Of a DNA stretch of 64,000 bases, positions 1-6,584 are shown in pieces. Origin of the DNA: Maccoyibacter intestinihominis. Its GTDB lineage: Bacteria; Bacillota; Clostridia; Lachnospirales; Lachnospiraceae. Position numbers and translations under genes: made by a program. The DNA is taken from NCBI RefSeq assembly GCF_040096355.1, contig NZ_JBBMEX010000003.1:124001-188000 (forward strand). The letters run 5' to 3'. The notes under the pieces are model-generated. The model did not search any database. It was not told the origin of the DNA and was given only the letters and a program-made list of their open reading frames with translations. How positions within the stretch are numbered: the first letter of the stretch is position 1; every line of letters begins with the position of its first letter.

Positions 1-1056
1 CTTATCCAGCTCCAGTTCGTCATAAGATATGATCTCCCGAAGCTGGGGAATATCAAAGGGAGCCAGTCTTGCACCGCAGGAAATCAAGATGCTTTTGGCT
101 GTCTTGCCGCTGGCGAGCTTGTATTTCTTATACTGCCTCACGGCGAAGTGCTGGGGGCTGCGACGTTCCAACCCGTCAAACATATAGTCCACCGCATTTT
201 TGAAGGTTTCGTCATCCTCCCGGACTTCCATGCTGTTTATCATTTCCACCAGCGTATTCATGTTGCGTTCTTCCTCCGGCCCCTCAAAGACGATGTAGGC
301 CACAAGGGCGCAGTACAAGAGGGTTTCAGCTTTAGTCCAGAACTCGTCGCCCTCCTTGCCGTCGCCTTTGGTGTTGGCGATCAGAGCAGTAACGAATTTC
401 AAAACATCGCTTTCCGTCTTGATATAGGCCAGCGGATTGTAGTGCATGGATTTTGAAAAGTCGATACTGTTGAACACCCGCACCCTGTATTTCTCCCGTT
501 GCAGGAACCGCCCGCACTGATCGAGGGTGCCGCCCTTCGGGTCTACCACCACATACGAGGAATGAGCTTGAAGAAGCTGCGGGGTCAGCCAGAACCTTGT
601 CTTACCCGAACCGGACGAGCCGATGACACAGGCGTTTAGGTTCCGGGCATTGGCGGGTATTTTCGGACGGGTGTTCATGGTCAGGAACTCCGTCCCGGTC
701 AGAATGACATTGTTCTGAAATTTAGGGTCTACAAACGGCTTTATATCCTCCTTTGTTCCAAAGCGGGCGGTGCCGTACTCTGCATCCCGCCGGAATTTTT
801 TCGCCTGCCTGATCTTTGACTGTATCAGCAGATACACCCCAGCCGCACCGGCAAGGCCCACCAGCAGGTCAATACCGCCAAGCCCCGGCCAGTAGGTTTC
901 AAAGGCTTTGGGGAAGGTATCGAGCATCCCCATGAGCTTTGTCCCGAAGTCTGTGCCGGGGGCGATCCGGTAGGCCGTCCCGATTTTGGAGAAGAACCAG
1001 AACACAAAGAGGTACGGCAGGTTTGGGAGCACATATTTTCTAATCTTGTCACTCAA
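1..1056 (-). CDS. VirD4/TcpA-type conjugative coupling protein (3' part outside window)
   Basis: This is the N-terminal 352 residues of a type IV secretion coupling ATPase, the inner-membrane protein that links the relaxosome to the mating channel. Residues 1-75 hold two hydrophobic segments, as in VirD4/TraG proteins. The Walker A motif GSSGSGKT lies near residue 145, followed by the family motif VDPKGG near residue 168. The frame is open at base 1, so the Walker B half lies outside. The start is a TTG whose last two bases overlap the PcfB stop (TTGA), so the two genes are translationally coupled. The sequence is GC-rich like the neighbouring ICE genes. The family assignment is firm; the particular subfamily is inferred from the PcfB neighbour. 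Confidence 0.9.
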   Translation of the reverse strand, partial: MSDKIRKYVLPNLPYLFVFWFFSKIGTAYRIAPGTDFGTKLMGMLDTFPKAFETYWPGLGGIDLLVGLAGAAGVYLLIQSKIRQAKKFRRDAEYGTARFGTKEDIKPFVDPKFQNNVILTGTEFLTMNTRPKIPANARNLNACVIGSSGSGKTRFWLTPQLLQAHSSYVVVDPKGGTLDQCGRFLQREKYRVRVFNSIDFSKSMHYNPLAYIKTESDVLKFVTALIANTKGDGKEGDEFWTKAETLLYCALVAYIVFEGPEEERNMNTLVEMINSMEVREDDETFKNAVDYMFDGLERRSPQHFAVRQYKKYKLASGKTAKSILISCGARLAPFDIPQLREIISYDELELDK

Positions 1057-1523
1057 CGTCCGTCCTTCACCGCCTCTCTGGTCCGCTGCTTTTCCTTTGC
1101 CTGCGTCCTGATCTGCTCCGTGAATTTCCGAAGCTGGCCGAGGATGGAAGCCTTGTCCTGCTCTTTGTTCAGCACCTTTGCGCTGTACTTCTGGAAGGCC
1201 GCCGTGATAGCGTCCGCCTGATTGGCTTTGAAAAACAGCAGGTAATGACCGGGGCTCACTTTATGGAAAGCGTAGTCCACATGGAACTCCTTTGCGATCC
1301 GGTCAAAATCCTTTGGGGCTCCCACATAGGGCATGGCGCTTTTGCCGCCATAGTGGTTCATCAGCTTTTTTACACTCTGGCGTCCCTGCGGGGTCAGCGC
1401 CTTCCGGTGGTGCTTTTGCAGCGCCCGCGCTACCTTCCCAAGAGCGGCAGCCAGCACTTTTCCCGTGAGCTTCGTTGTCCTGATCGAAAGGGCAACCGTT
1501 TTTTGGTTTACTTCTTCCTGCAT
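1053..1523 (-). CDS. PcfB-family (DUF3801) conjugation protein
   Basis: A 156-residue protein of the PcfB/DUF3801 family, which accompanies the coupling protein in Gram-positive conjugative elements and is thought to help present the relaxosome. Visible features are the N-terminal MQEEVNQKT start, a basic central segment around residues 60-110 with the GHYLLFFKA stretch, and a highly charged C-terminus rich in Lys, Arg and Glu. An AAAGGAGG ribosome site precedes the ATG. It overlaps the coupling-protein start by 3 bases, which supports a joint role. The family assignment is from recognition of the sequence; no catalytic motif is expected. Confidence 0.8.
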   Translation of the reverse strand: MQEEVNQKTVALSIRTTKLTGKVLAAALGKVARALQKHHRKALTPQGRQSVKKLMNHYGGKSAMPYVGAPKDFDRIAKEFHVDYAFHKVSPGHYLLFFKANQADAITAAFQKYSAKVLNKEQDKASILGQLRKFTEQIRTQAKEKQRTREAVKDGR

Positions 1524-1590
1524 AAAACCTCCTTTCCGTCGGGGTTCCCGCTATCCGGGAGGCCCCCGTACAATCTCGGGGAACAGAAAA

Positions 1591-1613
1591 CCTCGGGCCA
1601 ATGTGGCCCGAGG
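1591..1613 (-). terminator. Intercistronic hairpin, copy 1
   Basis: A GC-rich inverted repeat (CCTCGGGCCA/TGGCCCGAGG) with a 3-base loop begins directly after the stop codon of the gene ending at 1615. It has no strong T-run. Two very similar hairpins follow other ICE genes at 2654-2676 and 5121-5143. It could be a weak terminator, an mRNA stabiliser or a protein-binding site. Confidence 0.6.
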
Positions 1614-1614
1614 C

Positions 1615-2652
1615 TTACCGCTCGGCATCTCTGCCGGACGGAGCTTTCTTTTCCGGCTCCGTCTGGATTTTTTCGCCCTGTTCCCGCATGGTCTGCAAGA
1701 TAGAGGGCTTCTTTTGAAGCTGGGAGGGCTTTTCGCCGGACAGCGGCTTGATACATTCCAGACGGTCAGCCGCCCGGATGGCGTTGTCCGTGAGCTGCCT
1801 CTGCCATGCGCCTACACTGGGAGCCCAGCGGAAACCGCTGCTTTTCAACTCGGCCCGGGTGTCCGCGTCAGGCTTTCCATCAAAGAATACCTGCAAGCGG
1901 TTGTCCTCCCGGTTCATCTCCACACGGCCCCCGTCGAACTCCCAGCCGGAAAACTCCCGCTGCGCCTGTTTGGAGAGCTGTTCGATACGCGTCTTTACCC
2001 GGCGGATCTCCGCATTGTTGTTGGTAAGCTGGTAGCTTTCAAAGGGCCTCGGGTCGCTCCGCCAGTTTGCCGCCATGCTTGCTTTCAGCTTTTCGATCTG
2101 GTCCGGCGACAGCAGCGCACAGCCATCCAGCTTGCCATGCTTGCGGTAATAGGCGTTGACCTCCTTCATAATGAGCTGGGAGCGTTCCAGCCCGTCCAGC
2201 TTCTTCTGGAGCTTTTCAATCGCTGCCGGGTCATCGGCGCTGATCCCGCCCATGCCGGTACTGCGTATCTTATCCAGCAGCCCTTGAATATACCGCCATT
2301 CCTCCATGTTGCTGTCCCGGGCCCGGTTCTGTTTTTCCTTCTTTCCCACCGGGAAATTGGCCGGTCCGGCGATCATCACAGAGGGAACCCTTGCGTCAAT
2401 GGCAAAGCCCTGGTTCATGTTTTCGGCCAGCTTGCGGGCGTAGGTGTCTAACAGATGGTCGATCTTCTCATGGTACATGGGGTCCACCCGGGATTTCTGC
2501 TGTTCCGCTATGGCGGCGGCCTTGTCCACCATTGCCCGGTATTCCGCCGTTGCGCTCCCTTCCTTGTAGTCGGAAAAGCTGTTCATTTCCTTTGCCCGGC
2601 GGGCGGCTCCTTCATTGATAGGGTAATAGTTGATGGTATGCACCTCCTTCAT
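1615..2652 (-). CDS. Conserved ICE protein of unknown function
   Basis: About 345 residues, soluble, charged and predicted mostly helical. I recognise it only as a conserved neighbour of ArdA and PcfB in Firmicutes conjugative elements. Residues about 85-105 hold a conserved patch (SVMIAGPANFPVGKKEKQN). The C-terminal third carries FFDGKP and GFRWAPSVGAWQRQL, a pattern seen in polyvalent anti-restriction proteins of mobile elements. The tail is rich in Lys, Pro and Gln. The start is uncertain: an upstream ATG at 2664 lies inside the hairpin at 2654-2676, and the second ATG at 2652 immediately precedes an AAGGAGG sequence. A role in establishment or anti-restriction is possible but not shown. 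Confidence 0.65.
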   Translation of the reverse strand: MKEVHTINYYPINEGAARRAKEMNSFSDYKEGSATAEYRAMVDKAAAIAEQQKSRVDPMYHEKIDHLLDTYARKLAENMNQGFAIDARVPSVMIAGPANFPVGKKEKQNRARDSNMEEWRYIQGLLDKIRSTGMGGISADDPAAIEKLQKKLDGLERSQLIMKEVNAYYRKHGKLDGCALLSPDQIEKLKASMAANWRSDPRPFESYQLTNNNAEIRRVKTRIEQLSKQAQREFSGWEFDGGRVEMNREDNRLQVFFDGKPDADTRAELKSSGFRWAPSVGAWQRQLTDNAIRAADRLECIKPLSGEKPSQLQKKPSILQTMREQGEKIQTEPEKKAPSGRDAER

Positions 2653-2653
2653 G

Positions 2654-2676
2654 CTTCGGGCCATGCTGGCCCGAAG
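2654..2676 (-). terminator. Intercistronic hairpin, copy 2
   Basis: A perfect 9-bp stem (CTTCGGGCC/GGCCCGAAG) with a 5-base loop sits between the ardA stop and the next ICE gene. It is nearly the same sequence as the hairpins at 1591-1613 and 5121-5143. Confidence 0.6.
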
Positions 2677-2678
2677 TC

Positions 2679-3392
2679 TTACCGTTCTTCATGGGAAGGC
2701 CCCGCCTTGTCCTTTTTCGGAGCGGGCGGGGCTTCTTGAAACCGTTTGAGTGCAGCGAGAATGGAGTGGACAGGCTCGGCCTTTTCAGGATAGGCAAATA
2801 TCCGGTGTTCCGGCGGAATGTCCTGCGGCCCGTGGTAATACTCCTTGAAGCCCTCCGGGACTGCCGACACATACCCACCGGGAGCGAATACGCCGCCCTC
2901 GTTGATACGCACATCCCGCCCGTATGCTTCATAATCGAAGTAGTTCTGAATGTGCTCCGGTATGTCGATGGTCCCCAGCTCGTCGGCGTAAAGATGGCCC
3001 AGCCCTTCATCATCGGAAATATCCGGGTAAAAGCGGTAAAGGTCAAGGTTCTGCGTCAGGTTTATCAAATCCTTCACGCTCCTTGTGTGGTTTCCTAAGA
3101 CAAGAGCGGCTTCAAAGGTTTCCAGTCCGCCCTTATCCCGTACTTCCAGCAGGGCGTGGCCCAGCTCGTTCAGCTCGTCGATGTTCTCACATTCGTAGAG
3201 ATGATCGTAGAGCCCCAGCACATCACTGTCAAAGCTGGTAAAGAACACTTCGCTGTACCGTTTCCCGTCTATCCCGATTTTGGCAAGGGCGGCCTGTAAC
3301 TCCTGTGTCGTCATGGGGAAATGTACCGTTGTCCCTACCTCGATCCCCATTAAGGGGTACAGGGCTGTATTGGTTATATAGGCTTCAAACAT
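2679..3392 (-). CDS. ardA: Antirestriction protein ArdA
   Basis: A 237-residue ArdA-family protein. ArdA is an acidic DNA mimic that binds and inhibits type I restriction-modification enzymes when a conjugative element enters a new host. The sequence starts MFEAYITNTALY and is very acidic through residues 60-170, with many Glu and Asp in evenly spaced helices, as expected for a DNA mimic. An optional start upstream at 3479 is rejected because the ATG at 3392 has a good AAAGGAGG site. The C-terminal 40 residues are a low-complexity Pro/Lys/Glu extension. It sits directly after the methyltransferase gene (4 bases apart), forming an anti-restriction pair. Confidence 0.88.
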   Translation of the reverse strand: MFEAYITNTALYPLMGIEVGTTVHFPMTTQELQAALAKIGIDGKRYSEVFFTSFDSDVLGLYDHLYECENIDELNELGHALLEVRDKGGLETFEAALVLGNHTRSVKDLINLTQNLDLYRFYPDISDDEGLGHLYADELGTIDIPEHIQNYFDYEAYGRDVRINEGGVFAPGGYVSAVPEGFKEYYHGPQDIPPEHRIFAYPEKAEPVHSILAALKRFQEAPPAPKKDKAGPSHEER

Positions 3393-3396
3393 GGGC

Positions 3397-4482
3397 TTAT
3401 TCCTCCTTTCCGGCCCGGTCAGCCAGCACCTCATAAATACCGGCCATAATGTAATCGGCGCAAGGGAGGGCAATCGCATTTCCCAGCGCCTTGTAGCGTT
3501 GCAGAGGCCGGATCTCCACGCCGTCCGCCCCGTACTTTGTCCAGCCCTCCGGCAGCCCCATCAGCCGTTCGCTTTCTGTTTCCGTCAGAAAACGGATACA
3601 GCCACCCTCCGGGTCGCCCTCATACCAGAAGGCAAAGGGCGTTACATCACTGGCTAAAAGAGTGGGAAAAGGGTCAGTTGGTAATCCGAAGCTGTTTCGG
3701 AAGGCCGTTTCTTCCTGCCTTTTTGCCGCTCCCCGCATACGGAAGCACTGAAAGGGGTGGATGACTGGTATCTGCCACCCTGTTTCAAAAGAAGCTGTTC
3801 GATCTCCTTCGGCGGCGGCCCGCCCGCCCTCTCCGCAAGGCGGAGGAAGTGGGAGCATTGGACGGGGCTTAAATAGTATGTCTGCGGCACGTCTGCCTCC
3901 AAAATCCGCCACGACGAAAATCCGCTGCCTTCGTGCCAGCCTTCGGGAGCCTGCCCAATACTGGGCGTCCATGAGCCGCCAGCACACATCAGGCGTTCCC
4001 CCTCGCACCATTCCGGCGTTTCCCCATCTTCCCGAAGGAGGCATTGGAACTTCGGTGTCCGAGAAGGCGGATAGGACGGCTCTAAAGTCCATCCGGTCAT
4101 TTGTAGAAAACGCTCCCATGACGTTTTCCCAAACAGCGATAGCTGGATATAGGTTATCAGTAGCATCCCTCATTTCCTGTATGATACGAAACGCCTGATA
4201 GAACAGGCTTGATTTTGCCCCGGCAAGGCCGGAGCGGTTGCCGATCAGAGAAAGGTTCTGACAGGGAGAGCCGAAGGTTATCACATGGACCGGCGGGATT
4301 TTCCCGCCGTCCACCTTCGTAATATCCCCCAAATGCACCATGTCGGGAAAGTGCCTTTTGGTTATGGAGATGGGCGCTTTTTCAATCTCGCTGGCCCAGA
4401 CCGGACGGATACCGCACCGGGAAGCAGCCAGAGGGAACACGCCAATCCCGTCGAAAAGGCTCCCCAGCTTAATGTCCGGCAT
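3397..4482 (-). CDS. DNA (cytosine-5-)-methyltransferase
   Basis: A 361-residue C5 methyltransferase that transfers a methyl group from S-adenosylmethionine to cytosine in a specific site. Motif I is GSLFDGIGVFPLAA (residues 7-20), the catalytic PCQ is at residues 73-75, and the ENV motif is at about 118-120. A target-recognition region follows, then motif IX/X with ALGNAIALPCADY near the C-terminus. No cognate restriction endonuclease is adjacent, so it is likely an orphan that protects the incoming element. It overlaps the upstream DUF4406-like gene by 14 bases and is followed at once by ardA. Confidence 0.9.
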   Translation of the reverse strand: MPDIKLGSLFDGIGVFPLAASRCGIRPVWASEIEKAPISITKRHFPDMVHLGDITKVDGGKIPPVHVITFGSPCQNLSLIGNRSGLAGAKSSLFYQAFRIIQEMRDATDNLYPAIAVWENVMGAFSTNDRMDFRAVLSAFSDTEVPMPPSGRWGNAGMVRGGTPDVCWRLMDAQYWAGSRRLARRQRIFVVADFGGRRAADILFKPRPMLPLPPPCGEGGRAAAEGDRTASFETGWQIPVIHPFQCFRMRGAAKRQEETAFRNSFGLPTDPFPTLLASDVTPFAFWYEGDPEGGCIRFLTETESERLMGLPEGWTKYGADGVEIRPLQRYKALGNAIALPCADYIMAGIYEVLADRAGKEE

Positions 4483-4825
4483 GGCCCGGGGTGCCGTGTC
4501 CCTTCACGGCAAGCACCCCTTCCAGCGTTGTCGCCGCAATGCCCAGCCGTCCGGCAACCGCAATATCGTTTTTCACATCCTCGTCCACAGCGCTGCCGCA
4601 GACGATCAGGGTGTGGGAGCGCCGCAGCATATCCCGGCGCATATCGATCCCGGCCTTATGTTCCTCGGGAACGCTGTCATTCAAAAACAGCGGCAGATAC
4701 AAGAGCGGGCAGATCGGGGAAAAGCCCGCCTCATAAGCAAGGCGGCAGTAGTGGGTCGCCAGCTCCATATCAACATCCGGCTCGCCGCTCCATGCGGCGG
4801 TCAGGTATGCTAAAGGTCGTTTCAT
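4469..4825 (-). CDS. DUF4406/DUF7768-like small protein
   Basis: A 118-residue protein resembling the DUF4406/DUF7768 group, which has a nucleoside 2-deoxyribosyltransferase-like fold. The N-terminus reads KRPLAYLTAAWSG; a PLLYLPLFLNDS segment near residue 45 and a central RRSHTLIVCGSAVDEDVKNDI fit that fold's active-site region, but no activity is established. The ATG at 4825 is chosen over 4840 because GGAGG lies 8 bases before it. The gene overlaps the methyltransferase start. Proteins of this type are frequent in phages and ICEs and may alter nucleotide pools. Confidence 0.6.
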   Translation of the reverse strand: MKRPLAYLTAAWSGEPDVDMELATHYCRLAYEAGFSPICPLLYLPLFLNDSVPEEHKAGIDMRRDMLRRSHTLIVCGSAVDEDVKNDIAVAGRLGIAATTLEGVLAVKGHGTPGHAGH

Positions 4826-4911
4826 TGGTTGAACCTCCATTTCTGTTTTGGTTTAGGGAAAAGCAAGGTATCGCCCAACCCCTCCGCCCCTTCCCCCGGG
4901 AAGGGGAACGG

Positions 4912-5075
4912 CTCTGGAGAATTTATATCCCCGTCGCTTGATCGGGAAAAAGCATAACCGGGAGAAATCCGTCAAGGGTGCCTCTGGCACCGCCTGCGGC
5001 AGCGCTGCCCTTGACTGATTTTCCCGGCTATGCTACGGAATAACTGGCGACGGGGAATAATTTATATCTCCAGAG
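4912..5075. repeat. 164-bp imperfect palindrome between parB and the DUF4406-like gene
   Basis: The outer arms begin CTCTGGAGA (4912) and end TCTCCAGAG (5075). They share CCCCGTCGC/GCGACGGGG, and nearer the centre CCGGGA...GTCAAGGG (to 4978) pairs with CCCTTGAC...TCCCGG (from 5008). Two small hairpins lie in the central loop (TGCC/GGCA and CCGC/GCGG types). No coding sequence fits this stretch. Candidate roles are a transfer or single-strand origin, a parS-like site for the adjacent ParB, or a MITE-like insertion. The palindrome is seen directly; the role is inferred. Confidence 0.7.
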
Positions 5076-5084
5076 CTTCGGGGC

Positions 5085-5117
5085 GGGGGGGGGGGGCCCC
5101 CCCCCCCCCCCCCCCCC
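5085..5117. repeat. G12-C21 homopolymer tract
   Basis: Twelve G followed directly by twenty-one C, lying just outside the 164-bp palindrome. Tracts like this are rare in natural Firmicutes DNA and are hard to sequence. It may be an assembly or gap-filling artefact, or a slippage-prone site. Confidence 0.9.
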
Positions 5118-5120
5118 AAT

Positions 5121-5143
5121 CCTCGGGCCACGTTGACCCGAAG
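5121..5143 (-). terminator. Intercistronic hairpin, copy 3
   Basis: A slightly mismatched relative of the hairpins at 1591 and 2654 (CTCGGGCCA/TGACCCGAAG). It follows the parB stop codon. No strong T-run is present. Confidence 0.5.
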
Positions 5144-5150
5144 TTTCGGC

Positions 5151-6524
5151 TTACTTTTCCTGTTCGTTTTTCTTCTCCGGCTTTTCGTGTTCCTTCTGCT
5201 GGCCCTTCCAGTCGTCCAGCAGCTTGATAATCTGGTCCTTCATTTCCCTCGGCGTAGTTTCCTTGCCGAAATACTTGCTCAGTTCCGCACCTGTCAAAAT
5301 CACTTTGTCTACCTCCTTTTTGTCCTCCATCATAATGCCGTCGATCACGTCCCCGTTGAGTAGCTTCTTTTCGTCCAACTCACGCATACGCTTTGCCTGC
5401 GCCTGTGAAGGCGAGGACTGCTGGCTGTCAATGGCGACGGCGATATAGTTCTGGTTCTTCTTGCCGATATAGGAAAGCTCCACCGCCGTAGTAAAACCCA
5501 GCTTTTTTTCATCCATCAGCTTCATCAGGTCTGGAACCAGCTCATTGAGACGGATATACCGCTGCACCTGCTTGACGGCCATCTTGTTCCGCTCGGCCAC
5601 GATCTCGTTGGAGCGTTTACCTGCGTCCTTCGGGTCAATCTGGCCCGAAGTGCGGGAGCCCTGGTGCTTGATGGCTTCAAGCTGCATTTTTAAGGCTTTG
5701 GCCCGCTCACTGGGGAGGATTTCTTCACGCTGGTTCAGATTGTCCTCCACCATCTGTGTGATGGCTTCATCATCTGTCAGGTTTCGGACGATACAGGGCA
5801 TATCCGCATATCCGGCAAGCTCACTGGCTTTCTGGCGGCGGTGGCCGGACACGATCTCATAGCCGCCATCCTCACGGGGACGGACGATAGCGGGCTGGGT
5901 CACGCCCTTGTCCTTGACGCTGGACACCATAGCCCGCATTTCTTCATCATCCCGGACTTCAAAGGGATGGTTCTTGAAGGCGTGGAGTTCGTTCAGCTTG
6001 ATATAGACGATCTGCTCCTTGCCCCGGCGTGGAGCATCCTTTGGCTTTTCGGGTCCTTTCGGAGCGGGAGCGGCCTGTATCGTTGGAGCCGTTTTTTTCT
6101 CCGGTTCCTTTTTGACCGCCTTTTCCGGTTTCTGTGCGGGAGCTTTGGACTTCGGGGCTGCGTCCTTGTCCTTATTTGCTTTCGGGGGACGGCCCCGGCG
6201 CTTCGGCTGTTCCGGCTCTTTGGGTTTTTCCTCTGCTTTTTTCGGAGCCTCCGGCTGCTTTTCCGGTTTCTCCGCTTTTGCCGGGTCAGGCTTTTCCACG
6301 CCGGGAGCTGCCGCCCGTTCCTCGACTTTCTTTTCCTTCATAATTTCAGCGAAGTTATAGACAGAAACCTGTGGGTTCTTTACCTCTGGTTCCGTCTTTT
6401 TTTCCGGCTTCGGGGAAACGGAAACCTTCCCCGGCTCTTTTGGGGGAGCGGGAGGCGTTTCCTTGCCCGGCCCGCTATCCGTTACCGGCTGTTCCGGCGT
6501 TTTTGTGGTTTTATCATCTGCCAT
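5151..6524 (-). CDS. ParB/Spo0J-family partition protein
   Basis: A 457-residue ParB-family protein. The first ~165 residues are low-complexity Pro/Lys/Glu sequence, probably disordered. The ParB/sulfiredoxin-like core follows at about 168-260, with VSGHRRQKASELAG (the CTP-binding GxxRxxA-type motif) and EDNLNQREEILPSERA, then a helix-turn-helix region to about 365 and an acidic tail. ParB proteins bind parS sites and load as clamps; on ICEs they help stabilise the excised circle or act as regulators. No ParA is adjacent. The second ATG (6524) is preferred over 6530 because of its 9-base spacing from AGGAGG. A palindrome lies just downstream. Confidence 0.85.
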   Translation of the reverse strand: MADDKTTKTPEQPVTDSGPGKETPPAPPKEPGKVSVSPKPEKKTEPEVKNPQVSVYNFAEIMKEKKVEERAAAPGVEKPDPAKAEKPEKQPEAPKKAEEKPKEPEQPKRRGRPPKANKDKDAAPKSKAPAQKPEKAVKKEPEKKTAPTIQAAPAPKGPEKPKDAPRRGKEQIVYIKLNELHAFKNHPFEVRDDEEMRAMVSSVKDKGVTQPAIVRPREDGGYEIVSGHRRQKASELAGYADMPCIVRNLTDDEAITQMVEDNLNQREEILPSERAKALKMQLEAIKHQGSRTSGQIDPKDAGKRSNEIVAERNKMAVKQVQRYIRLNELVPDLMKLMDEKKLGFTTAVELSYIGKKNQNYIAVAIDSQQSSPSQAQAKRMRELDEKKLLNGDVIDGIMMEDKKEVDKVILTGAELSKYFGKETTPREMKDQIIKLLDDWKGQQKEHEKPEKKNEQEK

Positions 6525-6551
6525 AAGCATTTACCTCCTGTTTTTTGGCAT

Positions 6552-6584
6552 GAAAAAAGGGGCTCAACTTTTCAGTCAAGCCCC
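6552..6584 (-). terminator. Rho-independent terminator upstream of parB
   Basis: On the minus strand a GGGGCTTGACT/AGTTGAGCCCC stem is followed by six T. It overlaps the stop codon (6576-6578) of the 991-codon frame, which suggests this was ICE intergenic DNA before the cargo arrived. Confidence 0.75.

Noticed and set aside
1465..2451. Plus-strand frame of 328 codons opposite the ICE protein at 1615
   Set aside because: GC-rich antisense frame without a ribosome site; the minus strand holds the conserved protein.
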